A stretch of 8,844 nt of DNA from Oscillospiraceae bacterium (GCA_029068025.1 JAIEDJ010000378.1:1-8844), one strand, 5' to 3'; shown: positions 1 to 6,825, counted from the first letter of the stretch. Notes: a model not told the origin generated them from the letters alone. A program made the numbers and translations.

Positions 1-894
1 AACGCGCTCGCGGCGGACATGGCGCTCGGCTGTTCGAGCAACACGATGCTCCACGTCCCGGCGATCGCGCACGAGGCGGGCATCGCCATTGATCTGCACG
101 AAGTGAACGACATTTCGAGCCGCACGCCGAACCTCTGCCACCTCGCTCCTGCCGGGCACACGTTCATGTGCGAGCTTGACGACGCGGGCGGCGTGCAGGC
201 GGTGCTCGCGGAGCTTGCGAAGAAAAACCTGATTGACACGAGCTTGATGACGGCGACGGGAAAGACGATTGCCGAAAACATCGCGGGCGTGAAGAACCGC
301 AACCCGCAGATTCTGCGCCCGATCGAGAATCCGTATTCGGACAACGGCGGCATCGCCATTTTGTTCGGAAACCTTGCGCCCGACGGAACGGTCGTGAAGC
401 GTTCCGCATGCGCCCCGGAGCTGATGAAGCACACCGGCCCTGCGCGCGTGTTCGACGACGAAAGCGAGGCGATGGAAGCCGTGCAGCAGCGGCAGATCCA
501 TGCGGGCGACGTGGTGGTCATCCGCTACGAAGGTCCGAAAGGCGGGCCGGGAATGCGCGAGATGCTCGCGGTGACGGCGGCGCTTGCGGGGCAGGGGCTT
601 GACAAGCAGGTCGCGCTCATCACGGACGGACGCTTTTCAGGCGCGACGCGCGGCGCGTCGCTCGGTCACTGCTCGCCCGAAGCGGCCGTGGGCGGACCGA
701 TCGCGCTCGTGCAGGAAGGCGACAACATCACGCTCGACATCAACAATTATACAATCACGCTTGAAGTGAGCGACGAGGAGCTGGCAAAACGCCGCGCCGC
801 TTGGAAGCCGCTTCCCCCCAAAGTGACGACGGGCTACCTTGCGCGCTACGCGAAACTCGTCTCCTCTGCGGACAAAGGCGCGATACTGGAGTAG
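1..894 (+). CDS. ilvD: Dihydroxy-acid dehydratase, C-terminal half (5' truncated)
   Basis: IlvD dehydrates 2,3-dihydroxy-isovalerate and 2,3-dihydroxy-3-methylvalerate to the 2-keto acids in valine, leucine and isoleucine synthesis; it is a cytosolic Fe-S enzyme. The frame is open from base 1 (NALAADMALGCSSNTMLH), so the gene begins upstream; 297 residues are visible, roughly the second half of a protein of about 550-560. The Fe-S cysteines of the N-terminal half lie outside the window. Seen here are the family segments LCHLAP, YEGPKGGPGMREM, the active-site loop GRFSGATRGASLGH with its Ser, and SPEAAVGGPIALV. GRFSGATRG rather than GRMSGASG separates it from the related Edd. The ATG at base 19 is internal, not the true start. 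Base composition is strikingly G+C rich with G/C third positions, unlike the thi genes and ilvB. It converges on thiC. The identity is secure. Confidence 0.96.
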   Translation, partial: NALAADMALGCSSNTMLHVPAIAHEAGIAIDLHEVNDISSRTPNLCHLAPAGHTFMCELDDAGGVQAVLAELAKKNLIDTSLMTATGKTIAENIAGVKNRNPQILRPIENPYSDNGGIAILFGNLAPDGTVVKRSACAPELMKHTGPARVFDDESEAMEAVQQRQIHAGDVVVIRYEGPKGGPGMREMLAVTAALAGQGLDKQVALITDGRFSGATRGASLGHCSPEAAVGGPIALVQEGDNITLDINNYTITLEVSDEELAKRRAAWKPLPPKVTTGYLARYAKLVSSADKGAILE

Positions 895-907
895 GGCGGA
901 TGCCGCC
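895..907. other. GGCGG/CCGCC hairpin just after ilvD
   Basis: A perfect 5-bp inverted repeat (GGCGG, ATG loop, CCGCC) starts at the base after the ilvD stop codon. No T-run follows on + (TCGTGC) or on - , so it does not qualify as an intrinsic terminator on either strand. The remaining bases to the thiC stop (908-943) show no other convincing hairpin with a T-tract. The same GGCGG/CCGCC stem recurs in the + strand terminator at 6831-6844. Confidence 0.4.
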
Positions 908-943
908 TCGTGCTGGACGCGCGGGACGGCTTGCTTTTACCCA

Positions 944-2248
944 TTATAAAATATCAATATATTCGCCGTTAAGTGCTTTGTTCATGCTTCTGACAGCGCA
1001 GAACTTACCGCACATAGAGCAGCTGTCCTCATGTTCGGGCGCTCGGCTGTCGCGAATCGCCTTTGCGGTTTCGGGATCAATGGAGCATTCCCACTGCTTT
1101 TCCCAGTCAAAGGTTCTTCTTGCATCTGCCATGGCATCGTCAATATCCCTTGCGTGCGGAACTTTCTTTGCAATATCCGCCGAATGAGCCGCTATTCTGG
1201 AAGCAATTATGCCTTGCTTGACGTCCTCAACATTGGGAAGGGCAAGATGTTCTGCGGGCGTGACATAGCAGAGGAACGCCGCGCCTGATGCAGCGGCGAT
1301 AGCGCCGCCGATAGCAGAGGTAATGTGATCATATCCTGGAGCAATATCGGTAACAATCGGACCGAGCACATAGAAAGGCGCACCCATACAGATAGTTTGC
1401 TGAAGCTTCATATTTGCCTCGATCTGATCCATAGGCATGTGTCCGGGACCCTCAACCATCACCTGAACATCCTTCTCCCAAGCCCGCTTGGTCAGTTCAC
1501 CGAGACGAACAAGCTCTTCAATCTGACAAACGTCGCTGCCGTCTGCAAGACAGCCGGGGCGGCAGGCATCGCCGAGGGATATAGTGACATCGTATTCACG
1601 GCATATATCGAGAATTTCATCAAAATACTCATAGAATGGGTTTTCCTCTCCGGTCATACTCATCCAGGCAAAGACAAGAGAGCCGCCGCGGGAAACGATG
1701 TTCATCTTTCTCTTGTGTTTCTTGATCTGCTCGATCGTCTTGCGCGTAATTCCGCAGTGGAGGGTGACGAAGTCCACGCCGTCCTCAGCGTGAAGACGGA
1801 CGACGTCTATAAAATCCTTTGCAGTGAGGGTTGCAAGGTCTCTCTGATAATGAATGACGCTGTCGTAAATGGGAACAGTACCGATCATAGCAGGGCATTC
1901 GTTGGTAAGCTTTCTGCGGAATGGCTGAGTGTTGCCGTGGCTGGACAGATCCATAATAGCTTCCGCCCCCATATTGACAGCCGCCATGACCTTCTGCATT
2001 TCGATATCATAGTCCTTACAATCGCGGGATACGCCGAGATTTACATTGATTTTGGTGCGCAGCATGGAACCGACACCGTTCGGGTCTATGCAAGCGTGCT
2101 GTTTGTTGGCGCAGATCGCAACCTGTCCTTTTGCTACAAGCTCACGGATTTCTTCCTCTGTCCTGTATTCTTTCTTGGCAACCGCTTTCATTTCGGGAGT
2201 GATAATGCCTTGTCTTGCGGCATCCATTTGGGTTGTGTAGTTTTTCAT
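944..2248 (-). CDS. thiC: Phosphomethylpyrimidine synthase (HMP-P synthase), short form
   Basis: ThiC is a radical-SAM enzyme that rearranges aminoimidazole ribotide to HMP-P, the pyrimidine precursor of thiamin. The 434-residue protein is the short type, without the N-terminal extension of E. coli and plant ThiC. Visible motifs: AICANKQH (45-51), DLSSHGN (100-106), TLHCGIT (162-168), SRGGS (186-190), SLGDACRPG (224-232), EGPGHMP (266-272, with the metal-site His at 270) and the C-terminal cluster motif CSMCGKFC with Cys 410, 413 and 417. The spacing is C-x2-C-x3-C; E. coli type ThiC has CSMCGPKFC (x4). The start ATG has AAGGAG 8 bases upstream. It is the last gene of the operon, 27 bases after thiD, and its 3' end meets ilvD tail to tail. 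No terminator is visible after its stop. Confidence 0.97.
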   Translation of the reverse strand: MKNYTTQMDAARQGIITPEMKAVAKKEYRTEEEIRELVAKGQVAICANKQHACIDPNGVGSMLRTKINVNLGVSRDCKDYDIEMQKVMAAVNMGAEAIMDLSSHGNTQPFRRKLTNECPAMIGTVPIYDSVIHYQRDLATLTAKDFIDVVRLHAEDGVDFVTLHCGITRKTIEQIKKHKRKMNIVSRGGSLVFAWMSMTGEENPFYEYFDEILDICREYDVTISLGDACRPGCLADGSDVCQIEELVRLGELTKRAWEKDVQVMVEGPGHMPMDQIEANMKLQQTICMGAPFYVLGPIVTDIAPGYDHITSAIGGAIAAASGAAFLCYVTPAEHLALPNVEDVKQGIIASRIAAHSADIAKKVPHARDIDDAMADARRTFDWEKQWECSIDPETAKAIRDSRAPEHEDSCSMCGKFCAVRSMNKALNGEYIDIL

Positions 2249-2275
2249 AGTGATAGCTCCTTATCAAAACAAATA

Positions 2276-3073
2276 TTATTGTACAAAACAAGAGGTAAGG
2301 TCAAAGGCATGGTTCATCGGACCTGACCCTTTGCCTAAATCCAGCATGGCGGCGAGAGCACCGGAAATATAGTCCTTTGCTCTTCTTACCGATTCAGCAA
2401 GCGTGTAACCTTTTGCAAGATTAGCGGCGACTGCGCTTGAAAGCGTGCAGCCTGTTCCGTGAGTGTTGGGGTTATTGATACGCTTGCCCTCAAACAAAAT
2501 CTCTTCACCGTTTGCGTATAAAAGGTCGTTTGCGTCATTGATATTGTGTCCGCCTTTCAGCAAAACCGCGCAGCCGTATGTCTCGCCGATAGCTTTCGCC
2601 GCCGCTACCATATCCGCTTCGTTTTTGACCGTAAAACCTGAAAGTATCTGCGCTTCGGGAATATTCGGCGTAATAACTTCCGCAATTGGCAGAAGCTCGT
2701 CTATGAGGGTCTGCACAGCGTCGGTTTTCATAAGCGGCGACCCGCTGGTTGCCACCATAACGGGATCAACTACCACATTTTTTGCCTTGTGGTATCGGAG
2801 TCTTTCCGCAATGACACGGATAAGTTCGCTTGAAGAAACCATGCCTATCTTGACTGCGTCGGGGAAAATATCCTCGAATACCGCGTCTATTTGCTGTGCC
2901 AAAAATTCAGGAGACGCTTCCTGAATTGCTCTTACGCCGGTCGTGTTCTGCGCCGTAAGCGCGGTAATTGCGCTCATGGCATAAACACCGTTCATCGTCA
3001 TTGTTTTAATATCTGCCTGAATACCGGCGCCTCCGCAGGAATCGCTGCCTGCGATCGATAATGCTGTTCTCAT
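2276..3073 (-). CDS. thiD: Hydroxymethylpyrimidine (phosphate) kinase
   Basis: ThiD phosphorylates HMP to HMP-P and HMP-P to HMP-PP, the pyrimidine partner used by ThiE. The 265-residue protein is a standard-length ribokinase-fold enzyme. The N-terminus ALSIAGSDSCGGAGIQADIK (4-23) carries the substrate loop. VVDPVMVATSG (101-111), ITPNIPEA (134-141), VLLKGGH (170-176) and the anion-hole sequence NTHGTGCTLSSA (203-214), with Cys209 at the catalytic position, complete the family pattern. There is no fused ThiE or second domain. Its ATG overlaps the thiE stop in an ATGA tetranucleotide (3070-3073), which points to translational coupling; a GAGG lies about 11 bases upstream. ThiC, the supplier of its substrate, follows directly. 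Confidence 0.97.
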   Translation of the reverse strand: MRTALSIAGSDSCGGAGIQADIKTMTMNGVYAMSAITALTAQNTTGVRAIQEASPEFLAQQIDAVFEDIFPDAVKIGMVSSSELIRVIAERLRYHKAKNVVVDPVMVATSGSPLMKTDAVQTLIDELLPIAEVITPNIPEAQILSGFTVKNEADMVAAAKAIGETYGCAVLLKGGHNINDANDLLYANGEEILFEGKRINNPNTHGTGCTLSSAVAANLAKGYTLAESVRRAKDYISGALAAMLDLGKGSGPMNHAFDLTSCFVQ

Positions 3074-3705
3074 CGTTTTGTCAGCCTCTTTGCCATGTCA
3101 AGCAGTATCTCTGCTTCCGCCTTGGGGTCGGCTGCTTTCATAATTGCCGATACTACGCAAACTCCTGCAATACCTATACCCTCAAGAATTTGTACATTAT
3201 TCTTGTTCAGTCCGCCGATAGCGTTTACGGGTATCGGCACGGCTTTGCATATCGCGTCCAGCGTTTCGGTGGAAGTCAGAACGGTCTTTACCTTTGTAGT
3301 AGTGGGGTAAATTGCTCCTACGCCGAGATAATCTGCTCCCTGTTCATAGGCTTCCTTAGCCCACGGGACGGTCTTAGCCGTCGCGCCTACTATCTTATGC
3401 TCTCCCATAAGCTTTCTTGCGGCTGCGACAGGCATATCGCTTGCTCCAACGTGAACACCTTCCGCGTCAATGGCAAGAGCCACATCTGCACGGTCGTCAA
3501 TAATAAGAGGAACATGGTATCTCTCGGCAACAGCGTGTACCTTTTGCGCAAGGTCGATATATTCGCGGGTGCTTTTTTCCTTTTCGCGAAGCTGAAGAAG
3601 CGTTGCGCCGCCCATCAAAGCCCGCTCCACACGGTACAGAAATTCTTCTTCGCTGAAGCCCGTGCTGTCGGTTATAAAATATAAACTCGGATCAAATTTT
3701 CTCAT
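3070..3705 (-). CDS. thiE: Thiamin phosphate synthase
   Basis: ThiE condenses HMP-PP with the thiazole phosphate carboxylate to give thiamin phosphate. It is a cytosolic TIM-barrel enzyme of 211 residues. Motifs: LYFITD (8-13), LLQLREK (36-42), LIIDDRADVA (67-76), GVHVGASDMP (83-92), LGVGAIYPTTTK (127-138, the pyrophosphate and thiazole site, usually GxGPxFPTxTK) and NAIGGL (161-166). The frame stays open 10 codons further upstream (to 3735), but that start would lie inside thiH and has no ribosome site. The ATG at 3703-3705 has GAGGA 8 bases upstream, formed partly by the thiH stop (TGAGGA). The corrected start removes the apparent overlap with thiH and leaves a 10-base gap. Confidence 0.95.
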   Translation of the reverse strand: MRKFDPSLYFITDSTGFSEEEFLYRVERALMGGATLLQLREKEKSTREYIDLAQKVHAVAERYHVPLIIDDRADVALAIDAEGVHVGASDMPVAAARKLMGEHKIVGATAKTVPWAKEAYEQGADYLGVGAIYPTTTKVKTVLTSTETLDAICKAVPIPVNAIGGLNKNNVQILEGIGIAGVCVVSAIMKAADPKAEAEILLDMAKRLTKR

Positions 3706-3715
3706 ATTATTTTCC

Positions 3716-4969
3716 TCACATATACAAATAGTCATTCAGAACGGGCTGCAAGCCTTCCTCGGAAATATCCCTGTACATTTTGTCAAGGCTGCGGCTGTCG
3801 TCGATCTCAAACTGCTCGTCGCCCTGAACACCGTCCGATTCCTTGCCGGTGTATTTGCGTTCGTGGTCGCCGATGCCGGTGGATACGCCTGCACTCACCT
3901 TTGTTGCGGCAATCTTTACGATGCCGTTCCTGAATTCTGCGCTCTCGCGGGAGGATACCGTTATACCGACATAAGGCAGGAAGATACGGTACGCGCAAAG
4001 CACCTGACAAAGCTGCCTTTCGTGAACGTCAAGAGGATTTATTTTATCGTTGTTGATGATAGGTCTCAGTCTCGGACAGGACAGCGACATTTCGGCGTGG
4101 GGATATTTTCTTTGCAGATAGTAAACGTGCAGAGCGCTTGCCAGAGCGTCCCTGCGGAAATCTGAAAGTCCGAGAAGAGCCGAGAACGCCACGCCGCGCA
4201 TACCGCCCATCAGCGCGCGTTCCTGCGCGTCAAACCGGTAGGGCCATACGCGCTTATGACCGAGCAGGTGAAGCTGTTCATATTTTTCCGCGTCATAGGT
4301 CTCCTGAAAAACGGTAACATAGTCCGCGCCGCATTCGTGGAGATATGTGTACTCGTCCGTGTTTACGGGATAGATCTCAAGTCCGACCATGCGGAAATAT
4401 TTTCTCGCAAGCTTGCAGGCTTCGCCGATGTATTCCACATTGCTTTGGCTTCTGCTTTCGCCGGTAAGTATCAATATCTCTTCCATACCGCTGTCGGCAA
4501 TGACTTTCATTTCTTTTTCAATCTGTTCCATTGAAAGTTTCATGCGGCTGATATGATTGTAGCAGTTAAAGCCGCAGTACACGCAGTAATTTTCACAATA
4601 ATTCGCTATGTAAAGAGGGGTGAACAGGTAAACGGTGTTGCCGAAATGCTTGCTTGTTTCAAGCCTTGCCCGCTGCGCCATTTGCTCTAAAAAGGGTTCT
4701 GCCGCAGGAGAAAGAAGCGCCTTGAAGTCCTCGATAGAGCAGGTTTCATGTTCTAAAGCTGACTTTACATCGGATGCGGTATATTTTGAGTAATCGTAAG
4801 AGTTCATCTGTCCGATAACATTTTTGCAGACATCGGATTCTATTACCTCCATTCCCTCCAGATATTCCATATGGTTTTTTCTGCAGGACGGGTCGGTTTC
4901 AAGGCGATGTTTTTTTTGAAGCGCTTCGGCGGACAAATACTCCGAATCCACAAAAAATTGATTTTCCAT
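3716..4969 (-). CDS. thiH: 2-iminoacetate synthase, radical SAM
   Basis: ThiH cleaves tyrosine to dehydroglycine (2-iminoacetate) and p-cresol using SAM and a [4Fe-4S] cluster, feeding ThiG. It replaces the oxygen-dependent ThiO, so this is an anaerobic-type pathway. The radical-SAM motif CENYCVYC gives Cys125, Cys129 and Cys132 (C-x3-C-x2-C), preceded by FTPLYIANY and followed by GFNCYNHI. ILTGESR, GLEIYPVNTDEY and FQETYD are further family blocks. ALLSPAAEPFLEQMAQRAR (84-102) aligns with E. coli ThiH. At 417 residues it is about 40 longer than the E. coli enzyme; the extra part is N-terminal (1-33). The start at 4967-4969 is well supported by AGGAGG 5 bases upstream, fused to the thiG stop (TAAGGAGG), so the extension appears to be translated. 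Confidence 0.95.
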   Translation of the reverse strand: MENQFFVDSEYLSAEALQKKHRLETDPSCRKNHMEYLEGMEVIESDVCKNVIGQMNSYDYSKYTASDVKSALEHETCSIEDFKALLSPAAEPFLEQMAQRARLETSKHFGNTVYLFTPLYIANYCENYCVYCGFNCYNHISRMKLSMEQIEKEMKVIADSGMEEILILTGESRSQSNVEYIGEACKLARKYFRMVGLEIYPVNTDEYTYLHECGADYVTVFQETYDAEKYEQLHLLGHKRVWPYRFDAQERALMGGMRGVAFSALLGLSDFRRDALASALHVYYLQRKYPHAEMSLSCPRLRPIINNDKINPLDVHERQLCQVLCAYRIFLPYVGITVSSRESAEFRNGIVKIAATKVSAGVSTGIGDHERKYTGKESDGVQGDEQFEIDDSRSLDKMYRDISEEGLQPVLNDYLYM

Positions 4970-4979
4970 ATTTGCCTCC

Positions 4980-5750
4980 TTAATCGCGAAGAAATCCCGT
5001 CAGAGGGTCGGAAGCGGACGCACCGCGGGTGAGAACTCTTCCAAGACCCGCAAGGTATGCCTTGCGTCCCGCTTCAACAGCGCTCTTAAAGGCGGAAGCC
5101 ATAACGGGAAGGTCTCCCGCAGTTGCAAGAGCTGTGTTTGCCATAATTGCGGCTGCTCCCATTTCCATTGCCTCGCAAGCCTGTGAGGGTCTTCCGATAC
5201 CTGCGTCCACGATAATGGGCAGGTCGATCTCATCTATCAGAATTTGTATAAACTCACGGGTCGCAAGTCCCTTGTTGGAACCGATAGGCGAAGCAAGGGG
5301 CATCACGCTTGCCGCGCCCGCATTCACAAGGTCTCTTGCAGTATTGAGATCGGGATACATATAGGGCATTACCACAAAGCCCTCTTTGGCAAGTATTTCG
5401 GTTGCCTTGACGGTTTCCTGATTATCGGGAAGCAGATATTTGGAATCTCTCATGATCTCTATTTTTACGAAGCTGCCGCAGCCAAGCTCTCTTGCAAGAC
5501 GGGCAATACGGACAGCTTCCTCGGCGTTTCTTGCCCCGCTTGTGTTGGGAAGCAGGGTAACGCCCTTTGGAATATAATCAAGGATATTTTCCTGTTCTTT
5601 TGTGTTTGCGCGGCGAACGGCAAGCGTGATTATCTCCGCGCCTGCGTCCTTTACTGCCGCCTCGATCAGCTTCATGGAATATTTTCCCGATCCAAGGATA
5701 AAACGTGAGTTGAATTCGTGTCCTCCGATTATCAGTTTATCGTTGTTCAT
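4980..5750 (-). CDS. thiG: Thiazole synthase
   Basis: ThiG condenses 1-deoxy-D-xylulose 5-phosphate, dehydroglycine from ThiH and sulfur from ThiS thiocarboxylate into the thiazole phosphate. It is a TIM-barrel protein that works in complex with ThiH and ThiS. The 256-residue length is normal. The Schiff-base lysine is K96 in FVKIEI. Other landmarks are RFILGSGKY (16-24), LAVRRAN (43-49), LLPNTSGARNAEEAV (66-80), MPLASPIGSNKGL and PIIVDAGIGRPSQA, and the C-terminal GRASDPLTG-like end (RGASASDPLTG). Its start has AAGGA 7 bases upstream. A 17-base gap separates it from thiF, and its stop forms part of the thiH ribosome site. Identity is not in doubt. Confidence 0.98.
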   Translation of the reverse strand: MNNDKLIIGGHEFNSRFILGSGKYSMKLIEAAVKDAGAEIITLAVRRANTKEQENILDYIPKGVTLLPNTSGARNAEEAVRIARLARELGCGSFVKIEIMRDSKYLLPDNQETVKATEILAKEGFVVMPYMYPDLNTARDLVNAGAASVMPLASPIGSNKGLATREFIQILIDEIDLPIIVDAGIGRPSQACEAMEMGAAAIMANTALATAGDLPVMASAFKSAVEAGRKAYLAGLGRVLTRGASASDPLTGFLRD

Positions 5751-5767
5751 TTATTTTCCTTCTTTCT

Positions 5768-6409
5768 TTAAGCTTCAAACTGTTCTGCCAATATTCTTAA
5801 TACCGTATGCGCCTGATGCGCGGCGCAGAGCATTACGCGGGGAGCGACAAGGCTTCCTGCCGCTGCCACATCGCTTGTTCCGTCGCCGCAGAGGTAAAAG
5901 TGCGATGATACTCTGCGCGTCTGGATTGCGTTTGTGCTGCCCATGCCCGCCAGACCGGATGCCGCGACAAGAAATGTGCCGGGCATTGTTTCGAGGACCG
6001 CATTGGTAAGCATCGCCTTCGCTTCCGCATTGTCAAAGGCTTCGCATACAACGTCAATCTCTTTGCCTTTTAACAGCTGTGCCGCAGTGTCTTCCGTCAT
6101 GCGCGCCGTTATTGCTTCAAGGGTGACGTACGGCGCGATTTCTTGTAAATTCTCGCACAGCGCCTCGGTTTTATACGTTCCGATTTGCGTTGCCTTATAT
6201 TGCTGGCGGTTCAGGTTGGCAATGTCCACGCGGTCAAAGTCGATAAGAATCAGTTTGCCGATGCCCGCCCTGGCAAGGGCGATGGCAATATTCGACCCCA
6301 AGCCCCCAAGTCCGCACACCGCAACCGTCGCGGACGAAAACGTGCGTTGCAGTGCTTCGCCGTGTCGTGCGGACAATGCGCCGTTCCATTCGTCTTTTGT
6401 CGGAATCAT
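5768..6409 (-). CDS. thiF: ThiS adenylyltransferase (small ThiF, family 2 type)
   Basis: ThiF activates the C-terminal glycine of ThiS as an acyl-adenylate so that it can receive sulfur. It is an E1/MoeB-like Rossmann protein. The ATP-site signature VCGLGGLGSN spans 31-40, with acidic D57 after beta strand 2 (LIDFDRVD), R68 in LNRQQ, K80, and D126 in EAFDN. At 213 residues it is short for the superfamily, and it lacks the paired CxxC zinc cysteines of MoeB and E. coli ThiF; the visible Cys are isolated (32, 85, 122, 174, 195). This agrees with the small 'ThiF family 2' seen in anaerobes. The frame remains open 50 codons upstream, but that part is thiS read out of frame. The ATG at 6407-6409, with GGAGG 8 bases before it and only one base after the thiS stop (TGATATG), is the start. 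Confidence 0.93.
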   Translation of the reverse strand: MIPTKDEWNGALSARHGEALQRTFSSATVAVCGLGGLGSNIAIALARAGIGKLILIDFDRVDIANLNRQQYKATQIGTYKTEALCENLQEIAPYVTLEAITARMTEDTAAQLLKGKEIDVVCEAFDNAEAKAMLTNAVLETMPGTFLVAASGLAGMGSTNAIQTRRVSSHFYLCGDGTSDVAAAGSLVAPRVMLCAAHQAHTVLRILAEQFEA

Positions 6410-6410
6410 A

Positions 6411-6605
6411 TCAACCGCCTCCCACGAAACTGACAACCTCGATGGTGTCGCCGTCTTGCAGCACCGTGTCGGCATACTGCGCTTTCGGAACGATTGCCCC
6501 GTTGCGTTCCACCGCAATCCGTTTGGGATCGTAATCCGTGGTCGCAAGGTATTCCGCAAGCGTCTTTCCTGCGTTCTGCCGCTCTTCCCCGTTGATTTTT
6601 ACCAT
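6411..6605 (-). CDS. thiS: Thiamin biosynthesis sulfur-carrier protein
   Basis: ThiS is a ubiquitin-like sulfur carrier. ThiF adenylates its C-terminal glycine, a cysteine-desulfurase-derived sulfur turns it into a thiocarboxylate, and ThiG uses that sulfur for the thiazole ring. The 64-residue length and the C-terminus VVSFVGGG fit the family, as do the N-terminal MVKINGEE, the LAEYL helix, VERNGAIVPK and the DGDTIEVV strand. Its ATG has GGAGGT 5 bases upstream (6611-6616), immediately after the U-tract of the riboswitch terminator. It is the first gene of the operon, so the riboswitch acts directly ahead of it. Confidence 0.96.
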   Translation of the reverse strand: MVKINGEERQNAGKTLAEYLATTDYDPKRIAVERNGAIVPKAQYADTVLQDGDTIEVVSFVGGG

Positions 6606-6610
6606 AAAGC

Positions 6611-6616
6611 ACCTCC
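6611..6616 (-). promoter_or_regulatory. thiS ribosome binding site next to the attenuator
   Basis: GGAGGT, 5 bases before the thiS ATG and one base after the terminator U-tract (ends at 6618). It lies outside the hairpin, so control appears to be by transcription termination and not by masking of the ribosome site. Confidence 0.85.
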
Positions 6617-6617
6617 G

Positions 6618-6653
6618 AAAACAAAAAGGAAGTTACCGATTTGGTAACTTCCT
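6618..6653 (-). terminator. Riboswitch-controlled intrinsic terminator (attenuator)
   Basis: On the minus strand a perfect stem of GGAAGTTACC and GGTAACTTCC (6643-6652 with 6628-6637) closes a 5-base loop AAATC, extendable by one A:T pair to 6653 and 6627. It is followed at once by TTTTTGTTTT. It sits between the TPP aptamer and thiS, the classic position for transcription attenuation. Its 3' arm could also pair with the end of the aptamer (see findings). Confidence 0.93.
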
Positions 6654-6685
6654 CAAACGTTCCGTTATTCCTGCTGTCTTGAGTC

Positions 6686-6769
6686 AGGCTTCCCTACGTT
6701 GGCATTATCCAAATCAGGTTTTCGGTCGAAGGTCACACCTTCCTCTCAGCCCATATAATGAGCTCCCGC
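6686..6769 (-). promoter_or_regulatory. TPP (THI-box) riboswitch aptamer
   Basis: The minus strand carries the diagnostic TPP aptamer blocks: GGGCTGAGAGG (CTGAGA at 6744-6749), and, at 6691-6720, ACCTGAT, GGATAATGCC and CGTAGGGA. P3 forms between AGCTC (6760-6764) and GGGCT (6748-6752) around a 7-base loop. P2 is short, CGG (6766-6768) with CCG (6723-6725). An extra perfect 6-bp hairpin (GAAGGT, GTG, ACCTTC; 6728-6742) is inserted between CTGAGA and the second P2 strand. P1 is hard to draw from the flanks. TPP binding should favour the downstream terminator and switch the thi operon off. The outer limits are approximate; the class assignment is firm. Confidence 0.96.
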
Positions 6770-6788
6770 TTATTTTGCTGTCAGATAA

Positions 6789-6817
6789 AGTATATACCGA
6801 CGCGGCACAAATTGCAA
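6789..6817 (-). promoter_or_regulatory. thi operon promoter
   Basis: On the minus strand TTGCAA (6812-6817) and TATACT (6789-6794) are separated by exactly 17 bases, a good sigma-A match. Transcription would begin near 6782, a dozen bases before the aptamer core, as expected for a riboswitch leader. This is a sequence prediction; no transcript data are available. Confidence 0.75.
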
Positions 6818-6825
6818 GTGCCTGC

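Noticed and set aside
1325..2326. Long + strand open frame of 333 codons opposite thiC
   Set aside because: It is the antisense shadow of thiC, whose protein is unmistakable. No ribosome site or recognisable domain supports it.
3061..3684. + strand open frame of 207 codons opposite thiE
   Set aside because: It is the antisense shadow of thiE; the predicted protein is low in recognisable motifs and rich in Cys and Tyr, as shadow frames often are.
3706..3735. An earlier ThiE start (10 extra residues)
   Set aside because: It lies inside the end of thiH without a ribosome site; the ATG at 3705 has a clear GAGGA and begins the conserved protein.
6410..6559. A 50-residue N-terminal extension of ThiF overlapping thiS
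   Set aside because: It is the thiS coding sequence read in another frame and resembles no ThiF N-terminus. The ATG at 6409, with its own GGAGG, gives a normal ThiF start.
5934..6647. + strand open frame of 237 codons opposite thiF, thiS and the leader
   Set aside because: It is antisense to two well-identified genes and the attenuator, with no independent support.
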